IMG/VR virus record: IMGVR_UViG_3300044645_002168
Span: 1 to 28,254 of that record
DNA: 28,254 nucleotides
From: a virus
Strand: one strand, 5' to 3'
Below, piece by piece: positions 27,946 through 28,254 of this stretch. Below the pieces are notes generated by a model. It saw only the letters and a program-made list of their open reading frames with translations, did no database searches and was not told where the DNA came from. Position 1 is the first letter of the stretch. Each line of letters opens with the position of its first letter. A program made the position numbers and the translations under genes.

Positions 27946-27975
27946 GCGGACATGCTCGGGATGCGACAGCATCCC
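27935..27975 (+). other. Twin tetraloop hairpins after the candidate VR
   Basis: TGTCCGC-GTGA-GCGGACA (27935-27952) is a perfect 7-bp stem with a GNRA tetraloop, overlapping the stop codon. GGGATGC-GACA-GCATCCC (27958-27975) is a second perfect 7-bp stem with a 4-nt loop. In the Bordetella phage DGR a hairpin/cruciform of about 8 bp with a GAAA loop lies just after VR and aids target recognition. There is no T tract, so these are not ordinary terminators. Confidence 0.55.
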
Positions 27976-27998
27976 CTCCCCGAACGGATTAGGACCCC

Positions 27999-28142
27999 AT
28001 GCCCTACCTAACCCGCTTCACCGCCGCCGTTGCACTGGTGGCCGGCCTGCTGATCTGGCTGCTGAATGCCGCGCCCCTACCGGTGGCGCTGGGCGTCGCG
28101 GTCGTCTGCGCTTGGCTGGTGTTCGATCTGGTGCAGCCGTAG
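27999..28142 (+). CDS. Small two-pass membrane protein, 47 aa
   Basis: A short protein with two hydrophobic segments (about residues 8-23 and 28-45: AAVALVAGLLIWLL and PVALGVAVVCAWLVF) separated by a short loop, so probably a hairpin membrane protein. Its size and topology suit a small holin, but there is no lysis gene beside it to support that. The ATG at 27999 follows AGGACCCC, a modest ribosome site. It is the last gene before the terminator and could equally be an accessory of the retroelement or tail region. Confidence 0.5.
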   Translation: MPYLTRFTAAVALVAGLLIWLLNAAPLPVALGVAVVCAWLVFDLVQP

Positions 28143-28164
28143 GGGGCTGAGCTACAGCCCTGCG

Positions 28165-28184
28165 GCCATACTCATGAATATGGC
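28165..28184 (+). other. Small inverted repeat near right edge
   Basis: GCCATA and TATGGC (28165-28170/28179-28184) pair around an 8-nt loop, in an AT-richer stretch between the membrane-protein gene and the terminator. Possible operator or RNA hairpin; no more can be said. Confidence 0.25.
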
Positions 28185-28214
28185 GCTGGTTGAAATGCCT
28201 GAATTATAAACGAC

Positions 28215-28235
28215 AGGCCCCTAAGGGGCCTTTTT
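28215..28235 (+). terminator. Strong rho-independent terminator
   Basis: AGGCCCC and GGGGCCT pair over 7 bp around a TAA loop, and a run of five T follows (28231-28235). It ends the late transcript carrying the fibre and lectin-like genes. Confidence 0.85.
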
Positions 28236-28254
28236 AATGTCTATTTTTTCTAAA

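Noticed and set aside
27946-28254. Template repeat of a DGR inside the window
   Set aside because: I compared the candidate VR by eye with the right end and the rest of the window and found no near copy with added adenines; it would have to lie outside.
1-28254. tRNA genes, integrase, att sites
   Set aside because: No cloverleaf with T-loop GTTCGA-type sequence, no tyrosine or serine recombinase motif and no convincing att repeat seen by reading; a covariance search would be needed to exclude tRNAs.

Overview
The window looks like part of a GC-rich double-stranded DNA tailed phage or prophage. The packaging and head genes are lambda-type: a Nu1-like small terminase, a GpA-family large terminase, a lambda-family portal, and a prohead protease fused to an HK97-fold capsid protein. 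A cyanobacterial host of the Synechococcus/Cyanobium kind is my best guess, from gene style and TAnnnT-like -10 boxes. That is inference only, because no host gene is present. No integrase, lysis enzyme, tape-measure gene or tRNA was seen.

Left part (1-6250). Two leftward early blocks. The outer one (2327 to the left edge) holds tightly overlapping small genes ending in a DEAD/SNF2-type helicase cut by the window edge. The inner one (6196 to 2533) holds a second SF2 helicase, a ribbon-helix-helix (RHH) protein, an Erf-like annealing protein, a proline-rich partner and a PD-(D/E)XK exonuclease: a recombination and repair module. Rightward RHH regulators sit at 2366 and 6251, each facing a leftward block across a short divergent promoter region.

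Replication (6251-11792). Rightward: an RHH protein, a large primase-polymerase/zinc/DUF3987-like helicase protein, a strong terminator, then a 380-bp iteron cluster (TTTGGGACA in both orientations around an AT-rich core) that looks like a replication origin. Next come a Holliday-junction-resolvase-like nuclease, several small unknowns and a J-domain protein. Two of these transcription units share a repeated promoter and leader with a compensated hairpin.

Late region (11800-28254). It opens with a short promoter-leader-terminator unit recalling lambda pR'-tR'. A tail-completion-like gene follows, then an intergenic block of 23-bp-spaced TTGAGA repeats that may be a cos/terminase site, then the terminase genes. 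Between terminase and portal lies a cassette with its own promoter and terminator: an RHH protein, an HNH nuclease, a conserved unknown protein and a roughly 550-bp non-coding array. The array has four blocks of 5-nt-periodic GG dinucleotides, each ending in a hairpin, at a spacing of about 126 bp. I regard it as the most novel element here. After the portal come a second HNH gene, the capsid fusion, small head proteins and fibre genes.

The right end carries a 508-aa C-type-lectin-like protein. Its C-terminus, codon pattern and flanking tetraloop hairpins look like the variable target of a diversity-generating retroelement (DGR). The reverse transcriptase and template repeat are not in the window and would be expected nearby if the call is right.
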